Virus record (IMG/VR): IMGVR_UViG_3300006917_000083
Location: 1 to 33,430 of that record
DNA length: 33,430 bases
Direction: 5' to 3' (one strand)
DNA from: a virus
This document shows positions 1-7,860 of the stretch, piece after piece; the first letter of the stretch is position 1, and every line of letters starts with the position of its first letter. Under the pieces are notes generated by a model that saw only the letters and a list, made by a program, of their open reading frames with translations, had not been told where the DNA came from and did no database searches. A program made the translations under genes and the position numbers.

Positions 1-380
1 TCGCGCCGGTTTGCATCTGAAAACGAGATGTGAACCCAAGTGCCCTCTTGGATCAACTGATCGAACTTGATGCCGCTAGCTGCAATGGCCTTGCAGATTT
101 TGAGTGGCGATCCGTAGCCAGGGCAGATGAAATCGACCGCCTCGCCTTTGGTATGCTGGCTATTTTTAGCCCCGCCAACGGCTTTGTTTACCTCAGGTGA
201 GCGGTAGCCGCTGCTGATGATGATGGGGGCCCCGAGGAGCGTTCTAACGCCCTCCATGCCGAACGCCGAACGAAGCAGCGCACGCATCACGGATTGGGGC
301 GGGGTATTGTCAAGACCTAGCCGCGCCGCTGTCTGGCTCGTTGTGAACTCTTGCAGGCTGAAGTGCGTTGATAGGTCCAT
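1..380 (-). CDS. Peptidase M15A-like endolysin, C-terminus cut by window edge
   Basis: Likely cleaves peptidoglycan peptide cross-links to release progeny. The 126 visible codons start with MDLSTHFSLQEF, the usual opening of phage M15A (zinc D-Ala-D-Ala carboxypeptidase-like) endolysins. The motif SSGYRSPEVN at about 56-65 precedes the zinc-ligand motif SQHTKGEAVD, giving His76 and Asp83, and WVHIS supplies His117. No signal peptide is seen, so export should depend on a holin. The gene starts inside the 3' end of the upstream membrane-protein gene (71-nt overlap, different frame), an arrangement seen in compact lysis cassettes. The frame leaves the window before any stop, so only the last residues are missing. 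The family call is firm; the exact bond cleaved is inferred from the family. Confidence 0.9.
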   Translation of the reverse strand, partial: MDLSTHFSLQEFTTSQTAARLGLDNTPPQSVMRALLRSAFGMEGVRTLLGAPIIISSGYRSPEVNKAVGGAKNSQHTKGEAVDFICPGYGSPLKICKAIAASGIKFDQLIQEGTWVHISFSDANRR

Positions 381-639
381 TTTTCGCCTTCCGTTTGCGA
401 TGGAAATAGACGACCTTCCCAGCCGTCCCGGTAGCAAACATCACCAGCCCAGCCAACATGAGCCCACAAGGCCATGTAATGCCGTCATAACGCGTGATGT
501 GAGATATCAGGCCCATGCATGCCAGCGCGGCCATAACCAGCCCCCACTGCTGCAATATGTTGTCTCGATAGGCCTTGTGAAAAATGCCCAATGTGCAAAG
601 GGCGGCAATGTAGATCAGGGCGAGGACAGCAAGCAACAT
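310..639 (-). CDS. Small three-TM membrane protein of the lysis cassette
   Basis: This 109-residue protein has three hydrophobic segments, about residues 1-20, 31-48 and 56-78, followed by a basic tail (HRKRK) and a polar C-terminus. It lies between a holin-like gene (3-nt gap upstream) and the endolysin gene, which it overlaps by 71 nt. Position and topology suggest a second holin, antiholin or lysis regulator. No family motif is recognised, so the lysis role is inferred from context. The last ~25 residues are encoded in the overlap with the endolysin start and look low in information, so the true C-terminus could be less conserved. Confidence 0.65.
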   Translation of the reverse strand: MLLAVLALIYIAALCTLGIFHKAYRDNILQQWGLVMAALACMGLISHITRYDGITWPCGLMLAGLVMFATGTAGKVVYFHRKRKAKNGPINALQPARVHNEPDSGAARS

Positions 640-642
640 GGG

Positions 643-948
643 TCAATCCTTGGAGGGCAGTTTGCTTTTGGCCCAATCGGTGATGAGTTGACCGAGTGGG
701 AACGACTGCAAGGCCTCGAACCCTTTGTTGACCACCGCAATACCGTAGACGCCGACGAATAGGCCCGCGACCGATTCAGGTATGCCCAGCTTGATTCCAA
801 GCGGACCGCCGACAAAGTAGGACATCGCGCAGCCTGCCAGCCATAAGGCAAACGCCCTCCCGGGCGATTCTTTGGTGAACAAAGCAGCAATCGCAGCGCC
901 TACAACGCCGGGTGCAGCCTTGACAACTTCGGGGGGTAGGTCTTGCAT
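643..948 (-). CDS. Holin-like membrane protein
   Basis: This 101-residue protein has hydrophobic stretches at about 12-24, 32-50 and 60-76 and a charged C-terminal tail (TDWAKSKLPSKD). That fits a holin that permeabilises the inner membrane and lets the endolysin out. The chosen start is the ATG before QDLPPEVVKAAPG. A longer frame begins at 1038, inside the end of the tailspike gene, but its extra N-terminus (CITPTSRASS...) is unlike a membrane protein and is probably untranslated. The ribosome site is weak (GAGCG about 10 nt upstream). It sits directly downstream of the tailspike gene, as the holin does in T7. The holin assignment rests on topology and context. Confidence 0.7.
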   Translation of the reverse strand: MQDLPPEVVKAAPGVVGAAIAALFTKESPGRAFALWLAGCAMSYFVGGPLGIKLGIPESVAGLFVGVYGIAVVNKGFEALQSFPLGQLITDWAKSKLPSKD

Positions 949-1025
949 GTTCGTTTTCGCTCTTTTGAGAGTTCTAGTAAATCGCCCTGATTGGGGTGTG
1001 CCGCTCGATGCGCGGGAGGTTGGGG

Positions 1026-3137
1026 TTATGCAGTCCAAGAAATCACAGTGCCATCCGTTAACCCAGCGGTAGCGGCATTCGTGAAATTGGCTGTTCGGCT
1101 TGCATTTTTGTAGACGGTGATCGCTCCGGTTAGGTAGTCAATGCCGATCATTCCCGGCGTAGATTGGTCTGCGCCGTTGTCCTTGATCGGCACGCTGAAC
1201 GCCAGCGAGAACGATGGCCTGTATTTGGCCGGAAGCACCTCGCCAAAAGTAAAACTTGGCGCTGCCGTCGCAGTTCCAGTGACACTCGGCAATCTCAGCG
1301 TCACAACAATCCCATCCTTGGTCAGGTTCCAAGCTGCGGCGGTTGTAATCGCACCCGTGCAGGCTGTAGATGAACCGCTGTACTGGTCACCAGATAACCG
1401 GTAAGTCTGCTGGTTGTGACTTCCAGAGCCGGACACGCCGAGCGGATACAGCCCAGTCACTTTGGTATCGTCTGTGACCGTGTAAGACATGGATGTGCAT
1501 GTCCAGCCGGTTGAGACGACTGCATTTGTCGGCGTGTTCGCGCTGGTCTTGATGCCGTTCGTGAACCGGGTAAGGTAGGCACCGCCACCGAATGACACCC
1601 CGTCTGTGTGATCGACATCCAAGAATGAGCCCACCCCACCGGCATTGCGACCACCCCACATGCCGCCGACAATTGTGATTTGTGGGGCACCGGCCAACGT
1701 AGTTCCATCGCGGCCAATGCGGACCATTGCGTTTGTCGCGCAGTTGGTCAGGGGCGCATCCTCACCGTAGCAACCTACCAACTGCCACCCGTAGCATTCG
1801 CGCACGACGTTGATACCAGTGGCTTCGTCCGTATCTGTTGCAATCTTCGGCCACCCCGCCCCCTCGAACGTCACGCCGACAAACATGATGCAAAGACTGG
1901 CGCCATTCGTCTGGACAAGAATTGGCGCGTTGCTGATGTACCCGCCGATCCATTTGTCGGTCGTAGCCAGTCCACCGTCATAAAGAACAGACTGCACATA
2001 GTTGCTCGTCGGGTGCATCATCTCGAACAGGTTCGAGTTCGTCGCATAGCAACGAATCCCCGTTCTAAAGCCCTGAATCCGGCAATTGCGGAACGTGCTC
2101 TTGATGATGTTGTCGATGTCAAGGCCGATGTTTGAATTTCCTGCCGCGCTTGTGCTGTTGCCCTCGATGTACAGGTTCTCGATCAAGTACCCGTCTTTGA
2201 GGATGGCAGGCGATCCGGTCGGCTGGAAGAACGACTTGACCGAAGCTGGACGGAAATTGATGCACGTCCCCGAGCGAAAGCCCATGTGGCAGTGCTCGCC
2301 CGAGATCATCGTGTGATTGGGGCCTAGCAGTGTGTCAGTGATCCGGTAGCCCTTGCCTGATGCGGTAGGGGGGACGTAGACGCGCTTATTCTGCGCAGTG
2401 GCCCAGGTGATCGCGCCCTGAAATGCCGCCGTGTCATCGGTTCCGTCATCGGCCCCCATAGTGGAGTCACCCACAGCGCCATCACTGATGCCAAGCATGG
2501 GCAAGCGCACATTGATAGCGCTATCCTTGCAGAACCATCCAATGGTGCTCAACGCGTAGTTCAGGGACTGGTCTAGGCCCAACATCCCAGCGCCCTTGCT
2601 GGCGCTTGAAGTGGTGGCTAGGTCAAGCGCCAGCGCGCTGCCGCCGTCATCCGTTCGGGTGAGCATGACCGGGGCGCCGGACGAGTTGAATCCAAGCACC
2701 CGATCCGCGCGGGATGCAGGCCCTGGCAAACTCATATCCGTGTTGTCGGATGCCGGGATCTTGAGCGCCCGCGCCACTGTGCGGATGGCCCGCTGAGCCA
2801 GCATCGTCAAACGATCAAGTGCGCGCTCATGCGTCTCTGCTGGGAATGAGTCGGTCTCTGTGTAGTCAACCTCCTGCAGCGCCTCCACCTCATTGGAGAT
2901 CGTGATGGTCCCGCCTGCAGCGTATGCCGTCACCGTGGTGACAGTCCCGCCCGATGGGTTGGCCGCCCCCGTCACGCTGTAATTCGTGGTCAGCGCCAGA
3001 GTCGTTTCAACACCGGCCGAGCTGGTGTGAATGACCTGCAAATCGGCATTGGCCAGGAAGTAAAACGGAACCGTCCATGGTCCCGTTGTGCCGTTGGTCT
3101 CGTACTGGACTCGGCTATCGGTCGTCTCTACTGTCAT
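1026..3137 (-). CDS. Tail fibre/tailspike with T7 gp17-type N-terminus and beta-helix body
   Basis: This 703-residue receptor-binding protein has an N-terminal ~120-residue part (GPWTVPFYFLANADLQVI, then LTTNYSVTGA and FPAETHERALDRLTM) that follows the pattern of the T7 gp17 tail-attachment domain. A short helical linker (about 105-150) leads into a parallel beta-helix body typical of pectate-lyase-like spikes: DDTAAFQGAITWATAQNKRVYVPP is the classic entry motif, followed by many short Gly/Asn/Thr-rich strands. The C-terminus looks like a beta-sandwich. The gene lies after the internal virion proteins and before the lysis genes, as gene 17 does in T7. It likely binds or degrades surface polysaccharide; no catalytic residues can be assigned by eye. 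Its start codon is in a predicted hairpin. Confidence 0.9.
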   Translation of the reverse strand: MTVETTDSRVQYETNGTTGPWTVPFYFLANADLQVIHTSSAGVETTLALTTNYSVTGAANPSGGTVTTVTAYAAGGTITISNEVEALQEVDYTETDSFPAETHERALDRLTMLAQRAIRTVARALKIPASDNTDMSLPGPASRADRVLGFNSSGAPVMLTRTDDGGSALALDLATTSSASKGAGMLGLDQSLNYALSTIGWFCKDSAINVRLPMLGISDGAVGDSTMGADDGTDDTAAFQGAITWATAQNKRVYVPPTASGKGYRITDTLLGPNHTMISGEHCHMGFRSGTCINFRPASVKSFFQPTGSPAILKDGYLIENLYIEGNSTSAAGNSNIGLDIDNIIKSTFRNCRIQGFRTGIRCYATNSNLFEMMHPTSNYVQSVLYDGGLATTDKWIGGYISNAPILVQTNGASLCIMFVGVTFEGAGWPKIATDTDEATGINVVRECYGWQLVGCYGEDAPLTNCATNAMVRIGRDGTTLAGAPQITIVGGMWGGRNAGGVGSFLDVDHTDGVSFGGGAYLTRFTNGIKTSANTPTNAVVSTGWTCTSMSYTVTDDTKVTGLYPLGVSGSGSHNQQTYRLSGDQYSGSSTACTGAITTAAAWNLTKDGIVVTLRLPSVTGTATAAPSFTFGEVLPAKYRPSFSLAFSVPIKDNGADQSTPGMIGIDYLTGAITVYKNASRTANFTNAATAGLTDGTVISWTA

Positions 3138-3164
3138 CGGGCGGCCCTCGAAAGATGCCCGATG
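3135..3164 (-). promoter_or_regulatory. Stem-loop holding the tailspike start codon
   Basis: On the coding strand CATCGGGC (3157-3164) pairs perfectly with GCCCGATG (3135-3142), leaving a 14-nt loop. The final ATG of the right arm is the start codon of the tailspike gene. The likely Shine-Dalgarno GAGG lies in the loop. If formed in the mRNA, the stem would hide the start codon while exposing the ribosome site. The pairing is seen directly; the effect on translation is inferred. Confidence 0.55.
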
Positions 3165-3180
3165 GTTCCGCCCTCACGGG

Positions 3181-3192
3181 GGAACGTTTTTC
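3181..3192 (-). promoter_or_regulatory. Late-region box, copy A (GAAAAACGTTCC)
   Basis: The coding strand reads GTGAAAAACGTTCCCC, beginning 5 nt after the stop of the upstream internal virion protein. It is one of three copies of the same 12-mer, all just after stop codons and all followed by a stem-loop; this one is 44 nt before the tailspike start. Function is unknown: a phage late promoter or an RNA-processing site are both possible. Confidence 0.5.
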
Positions 3193-3197
3193 ACTGG

Positions 3198-5720
3198 TTA
3201 CTGGCCGGCGATGGCGCCAAAGTCAGGGGCCCGAATGTCTCCGCTTTGCGGGTCAAAGAAGTAGTCCTGCCCCCAGTCCTTGCGCGCCTTGGACTGGATG
3301 CGCGATAGGTAACCTGGGCTCAGGTTCTCTTGCAAAGCAAACAGGCCCATGTGATCGAGCGCGGCTTTTGCGTACCAAAGGTTTACAAATGGTGTGTGTT
3401 GCCGCGCAAACTTGAACGTCTCTGCACCGATGTGAGTGTCGTCCCCGTGAGCGGCCTGGTAAGCGTTCTCAAGGCCAAGCTTGACAAACAATTGCGTCAC
3501 GTCGCCAATGGCTGGTCCCGCCAGATTTCCCACAGTGTTTGAGGCTGCATCGCCAAAACTCTCGGTTGGGTCGTTCAGCAGCAAGTCACCCAAAAACCCA
3601 AGCCCACCCCCTTGAGCCAGCGCGCGAACCCAAAACTTTTGTCCGGTTGAATCGGTTGGATTGGCGCTGACCGGATCTTTACCAGACAGGATCTGCTTGA
3701 TCTGAAAAACGATGCCGCCCATGATGGTGGTGCTGATCAGCATGGCCGAAGCATAAGCGGCCCTGTTTGCCAGTATCGGCGCGCCTTGGAGGCCTTGTGG
3801 TGTGTCAACCATACGCCGCACGTGGCGCGTGATCATAGCTATAGGAAATGACTTGAACTGCCCGATCATGCGTGCAGTCTCCCCACCAAACGTGCCGCGC
3901 TGGCTGCCGCCCGCAGTAACTGCCGCGCGTGTGGCTAGGTCAGGGTCGGGGACGGCTATTTTCGACTCATCCAGAATAATCCCCAGGAACTTTGTTGCCA
4001 CATCTTGGGCGCGCTCGTGTCCTGTCGCGTAGATAGATTCCGGCGTCATAACCTGGCGGCCATTGAATGATTCGGGTACAGCCGATCTGATCACATTCCA
4101 GTCATCCTCGGTGATGCCACGTTGCTCAAGCAAAACGCGCCTGTCAAATTCGTCAAGCGCTGCCCATTCTTTGGCGTGCATCCTGCCAAAGCTCTGCATC
4201 ATCGTCAGGCTAAACGCTTCTCTGAAAGCATTCGTCCAGGCGTTGACAATACCGACCTTCATTGTGGAATTAGCCAGCCTGCCAGACCAGTTCTGAGTGA
4301 CATTTTCCGTGGCGTAGCGATTCATTGAGGCCAGCATTGTTTCGGCCATACCCAGGTGAGCATGCAGAAAATCCTGATGCTCTTTGGTCAGCACCTTCGG
4401 AACGTTTGTAAGAGCATCCCAATACGAGAGCTTGTTGAAGCCTGTCGCAACAAAATAGTTCGGTATATCCGTAAGCGCCGAAATAACTGTTTGTTGCAGC
4501 TTGGAAAAAACTTGGATGTTTCTCACCGTGTTACCAATCTGGGCCACACGTGCATATTGCGCCTGCCCTGCCTGGCCGGACAAGACTCGCCATTGGGCCT
4601 CGGCGCCAACAAGGCTGTCTTTGACTTGCCCCACAAAAGTGCTGGGCGAATAGTCGCGCTTTGCCAAATCAAACTGCATGCGCATTTGCGCATCTGGGTT
4701 TGGCCCATACCTTTCGACCAATGCAATGTCCTTTGCAATGCCTCCGATATGGCCCGTCATCGCGTCATACATCGAGCCAGATCCGAACTCACTCAAGTAT
4801 TGAATGTAGGCCTCACCATCCTTGAAGTGGATTTCGCGCGACTCGCTGCCCCGATTGGATCTGGCTCCCGTACCGCGTGCAGAACCAGGCTCGCTTTTAT
4901 TTGCTCCTGCGCTGCTGATTGTGTTCCACGCCCCGCGAAGCATGTCGGCGATTTGTGTGTCCGGCATCCTGCTTCCGTCCTCAAGCACGTACTTGTTTTT
5001 GTCGAGAAGGGGGAATGTCTTGCTTACCCAAGCGTCAACACCTGCGGCCAAAACCTTCGCCTGGTCGTGCGCCTGCGGCAAGTATCCGTACAGCAGTTTG
5101 CCGATATCTCCACCCGCAGCGTTGAAACGTTGGCGCATTTTCTCAACCACGGCAAGCCATGCTTTTGCACCAGCAACAGCCAGTGCATTGCCTGTGCCGC
5201 CGTTTCCTTGCGCAAAAACCTCCGTCGCCAAATCTCGCGTCATCTGCGGGTTTTCCACATCGAACAGGAATGCCATTGCCCGCCCTTTGAGTGAAACACC
5301 CTCAACATCCTTGATGGCCGAAACCAAGTCCATCAGGCTTCGCGAATAGTCGTTCTTGATGGCGCTGACTTGCCCATCCGTGCGTGCCAAGTGCTCACGC
5401 AATGCCTTCGGCCTATTCGCGCCGTTGGTGGACTGGTACTGTGCAAGTTCAGCCTCAAGGCGTGCGGACGCCAGCGCCTGCTTTTGCGCGTTCTCGATCT
5501 TTCTGGAAGCTTGTGCGGCCAGGTCGGCGGATGCGGCTTGAGCAGCCAGCAGCGTTCGCTGATCAGAAGAATAACCGCGCCAGTTGGGGTCGGTTTGAGC
5601 CAGGAATCTGGCTTTCCCGGTGATCATTGACTCGATTTTGTCAGCCTGGGCAGCAGTCAAAGGCCTGCCACCCGCCGCAATTCTTGCTGCATTGATGGCC
5701 TGTTTGCATTTAGGATTCAT
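3198..5720 (-). CDS. Large internal virion/ejection protein (T7 gp16 position)
   Basis: This 840-residue protein lies between the 649-residue ejection protein and the tailspike, where T7 has gp16. Residues 1-130 are helical and rich in Ala, Gln and Lys (coiled-coil-like); the middle is polar and helical. A hydrophobic run at about 654-673 (ASAMLISTTIMGGIVF) could enter the cell envelope during DNA ejection. The C-terminus is Gly/Asp-rich. No lysozyme or transglycosylase catalytic motif is evident. The start is the ATG preceded by AAGGTGATCACCC, a good ribosome site. By position it probably travels in the capsid and helps form the DNA ejection channel. The virion role is inferred from synteny rather than a recognised domain. 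Confidence 0.75.
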   Translation of the reverse strand: MNPKCKQAINAARIAAGGRPLTAAQADKIESMITGKARFLAQTDPNWRGYSSDQRTLLAAQAASADLAAQASRKIENAQKQALASARLEAELAQYQSTNGANRPKALREHLARTDGQVSAIKNDYSRSLMDLVSAIKDVEGVSLKGRAMAFLFDVENPQMTRDLATEVFAQGNGGTGNALAVAGAKAWLAVVEKMRQRFNAAGGDIGKLLYGYLPQAHDQAKVLAAGVDAWVSKTFPLLDKNKYVLEDGSRMPDTQIADMLRGAWNTISSAGANKSEPGSARGTGARSNRGSESREIHFKDGEAYIQYLSEFGSGSMYDAMTGHIGGIAKDIALVERYGPNPDAQMRMQFDLAKRDYSPSTFVGQVKDSLVGAEAQWRVLSGQAGQAQYARVAQIGNTVRNIQVFSKLQQTVISALTDIPNYFVATGFNKLSYWDALTNVPKVLTKEHQDFLHAHLGMAETMLASMNRYATENVTQNWSGRLANSTMKVGIVNAWTNAFREAFSLTMMQSFGRMHAKEWAALDEFDRRVLLEQRGITEDDWNVIRSAVPESFNGRQVMTPESIYATGHERAQDVATKFLGIILDESKIAVPDPDLATRAAVTAGGSQRGTFGGETARMIGQFKSFPIAMITRHVRRMVDTPQGLQGAPILANRAAYASAMLISTTIMGGIVFQIKQILSGKDPVSANPTDSTGQKFWVRALAQGGGLGFLGDLLLNDPTESFGDAASNTVGNLAGPAIGDVTQLFVKLGLENAYQAAHGDDTHIGAETFKFARQHTPFVNLWYAKAALDHMGLFALQENLSPGYLSRIQSKARKDWGQDYFFDPQSGDIRAPDFGAIAGQ

Positions 5721-5722
5721 GG

Positions 5723-5914
5723 GTGATCACCTTTTTAAAGACTACCGCTGCCGTTCTCGCCTTGACCATGGTCGTGCTCGTCACGGTTGCCGCCATGTCT
5801 TCGTCATGGAAAGCCGGGTTTCGCGCCTGGTCTGAGTACATGAAAATCATGGGCAGCATGTTTCTGATCGCTGCAGCTTTCTCTGGCGTCTTCATCTTGT
5901 TATCCAAGATTTAG
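5723..5914 (+). CDS. Possible two-TM small protein, opposite to the late operon
   Basis: A 63-codon frame with a GTG start (AGGA 7 nt upstream) exactly fills the only sizeable gap between the late genes for the 649- and 840-residue proteins. It encodes two clear membrane segments, about residues 4-24 and 41-62, separated by a short polar loop (SSSWKAGFRAWSEYMK). Its stop overlaps the stop of the convergent minus-strand gene by a few bases. The third codon position is about 70% G/C, but a minus-strand frame over the same bases scores similarly (about 67%), so the strand is unresolved. If real it would be a lone antisense gene, for example a superinfection-exclusion-type protein; nothing shows that function directly. 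Confidence 0.33.
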   Translation: MITFLKTTAAVLALTMVVLVTVAAMSSSWKAGFRAWSEYMKIMGSMFLIAAAFSGVFILLSKI

Positions 5915-7860
5915 GCGCCGTTGACCAAGAAACACGACGCGGCCACCTGCATCAGCGGCGCATCGTTGGCACCAAGCTCGAAGTCTGTTCCCTCCATTGC
6001 CTCGCGTTGAACTTGCTCGAGGAAATCGGAGAGCTTGACGGGGCCATCCATCCCATCCATTTGGACGGTCAGATCCGGAAATTGCGCTTGAATGTCGGCC
6101 AGGCGCTGGCCCACCACTGTGGCTTCGGCGGCATCACCTCCGGCTCGGGAAACTCCACCTGACCCCTGCTCTCTTGCTCCTGCTGGCGCAGCGCTTCCCG
6201 CATCCGCTGCTTGCGGCTGGGCGGCTTTGGCTGGCTGCTGCGGCGCAGCACCTGCTGGTGTGTCTGCTGCTGGCTTCTGTGCGTCTTGGACATTGGCCGC
6301 CTCCTTGGTGGTGGCGGTGGTCGCACCCTGAGGGTCAGGTGCGGATTTTTCACTCAGTAGCTCATCGCCGTAGCGTTGTCGTTCACCGTTGAACCTGTCG
6401 ATTACCGCCCTTTTAACCTCTTCCCACGTCTTGAACCCGGCGCCCTTGAAATTACCCACTTCAAAGTCAGGAACACTGTGCAGTGACATCGCATTGCCGG
6501 TCTGTTGGTGATCTGCAAAACGCACCGTGACAGTGTCACCGCTTACTGGGTCGTCTATCGTCACGTAGCGTGAACCGGATTTTGACGAGCCTGATTCTTT
6601 GGTGGTTAGACCTATGGCTTCAAAATATGCGGACAGGTTTTGATGAGGGGCGTAGTGCGGCTGCGGCCCGAAACCTCGGAACGCTTCAGTGGCAGCATTT
6701 CCCTGATCCGCGCCCGTGCGCTGCTCACTATTTGGGTCGGGCTTAGTGGATTCCGACACGGCCTCAATTCTGGCAGCAAATTCGGCTGGAACGTCGCCGC
6801 GCGCCACATCCGCTACCTGCACCCGCTCACCCGCTGCCAGTTGATCCATGGCGCGGGTCATCGCCTCATCATGAGCACGCGCTCCGGCCATGTCTTCAGG
6901 CGGTGTCAGGCGGGCGCTTTCCATGTGCTGGCTCAGCATCTCCACGCGGGCGGCGTCAACCTGCTCCGGGGTTGGTCTGGGTGGGCCAATTTCCGCAGAT
7001 GCGCGATCTGATGCAATGGCCGCCTCCATCCTGGCAGAGGCCTCAGTGCTTGCGCGCTCACGGATCTTGGCACCACGAAGCGCAAACGCACCGAATCCAG
7101 CAGGAACCAGCATGGACACGGCCAGGCCTACAGGGTCGAATGGGTCGTACTGCATACCTATCTGGTCATAGCCGGCGTCCTGCAGGATCTTGCGCGTCGT
7201 TGCCTGTTGGGCCATGAATGCGCCAGGTCCACCTGTAGCCACTAGGGCCGCAGTCTGCGCAATGTTTTTACCGGCCACAGGCATCAATACGCCTGCCGCA
7301 CCAGCCACACCTGAAACGGCACCAACGGCCGTGCGCGTGTTGATGTCTACGCCCTGATCTTTCAGTTCCTGAGCAGCTGTCAAGCCTTCGTCCACGCCGG
7401 TCAACCCAGCGCCAACCACCGGCCCACCCATTGCGGTATAGCCAACCGCCTTGGTTGCGAATCGGCCAAGCCCAAATACCAGCGTCTCTGATGTGTGCGC
7501 GCTCTGCGGGTCAGGCATGAACTGCTTTGCCGCGCGGCGGAACTGATCGCCAGCATCAAACACCGGGCCAGTTTCCCGCAGCGCAGATGTGGCTTTTTCT
7601 TCCGCCTGGCGCTCGGCTTCTGTTTGGCTGGCGAACATGGCAGACCGCGAATCGGTTGCAGCCATGATCTGACCAAAAGCCCCAAGGATGTCGGCCGAAC
7701 TGCCTGTCGCTTCTGTGGCACCAACTGCCACGCCGCGAGGTGCTGCCGTTGTGAACTTCCATGCGTTGAACTTGGCTGGCGCCTGCTTTGCCGCCGGCGG
7801 TCTGGCAATCAGATCATTGACGATGGCCTCGTTTTGAGAGGCATACAGGTCATCGAGCAT
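5911..7860 (-). CDS. Internal virion/ejection protein, Gly/Ala-rich
   Basis: This 649-residue protein is encoded between two other large ejection-type genes. Residues ~110-280 contain long Gly/Ala-rich weakly hydrophobic stretches (YTAMGGPVVGAGLTGVDEG, GAVSGVAGAAGVLMPVAG, LVPAGFGAFALRG), consistent with membrane insertion during genome delivery. Residues ~280-420 are helical and charged, and ~500-570 is a Pro/Ala/Gln-rich linker (AAPQQPAKAAQPQAADAG). The start lies 11 nt inside the end of the upstream gene, with AAGGTGG as ribosome site. It probably shares the gp16-type role with the 840-residue neighbour, in effect a split or duplicated ejection gene. No enzymatic motif was seen. The assignment is by position and composition. 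Confidence 0.7.
   Translation of the reverse strand: MLDDLYASQNEAIVNDLIARPPAAKQAPAKFNAWKFTTAAPRGVAVGATEATGSSADILGAFGQIMAATDSRSAMFASQTEAERQAEEKATSALRETGPVFDAGDQFRRAAKQFMPDPQSAHTSETLVFGLGRFATKAVGYTAMGGPVVGAGLTGVDEGLTAAQELKDQGVDINTRTAVGAVSGVAGAAGVLMPVAGKNIAQTAALVATGGPGAFMAQQATTRKILQDAGYDQIGMQYDPFDPVGLAVSMLVPAGFGAFALRGAKIRERASTEASARMEAAIASDRASAEIGPPRPTPEQVDAARVEMLSQHMESARLTPPEDMAGARAHDEAMTRAMDQLAAGERVQVADVARGDVPAEFAARIEAVSESTKPDPNSEQRTGADQGNAATEAFRGFGPQPHYAPHQNLSAYFEAIGLTTKESGSSKSGSRYVTIDDPVSGDTVTVRFADHQQTGNAMSLHSVPDFEVGNFKGAGFKTWEEVKRAVIDRFNGERQRYGDELLSEKSAPDPQGATTATTKEAANVQDAQKPAADTPAGAAPQQPAKAAQPQAADAGSAAPAGAREQGSGGVSRAGGDAAEATVVGQRLADIQAQFPDLTVQMDGMDGPVKLSDFLEQVQREAMEGTDFELGANDAPLMQVAASCFLVNGA

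Noticed and set aside
4356-5349. 312- and 175-codon plus-strand frames
   Set aside because: They are antisense to the internal virion protein gene, with no ribosome site or domain.
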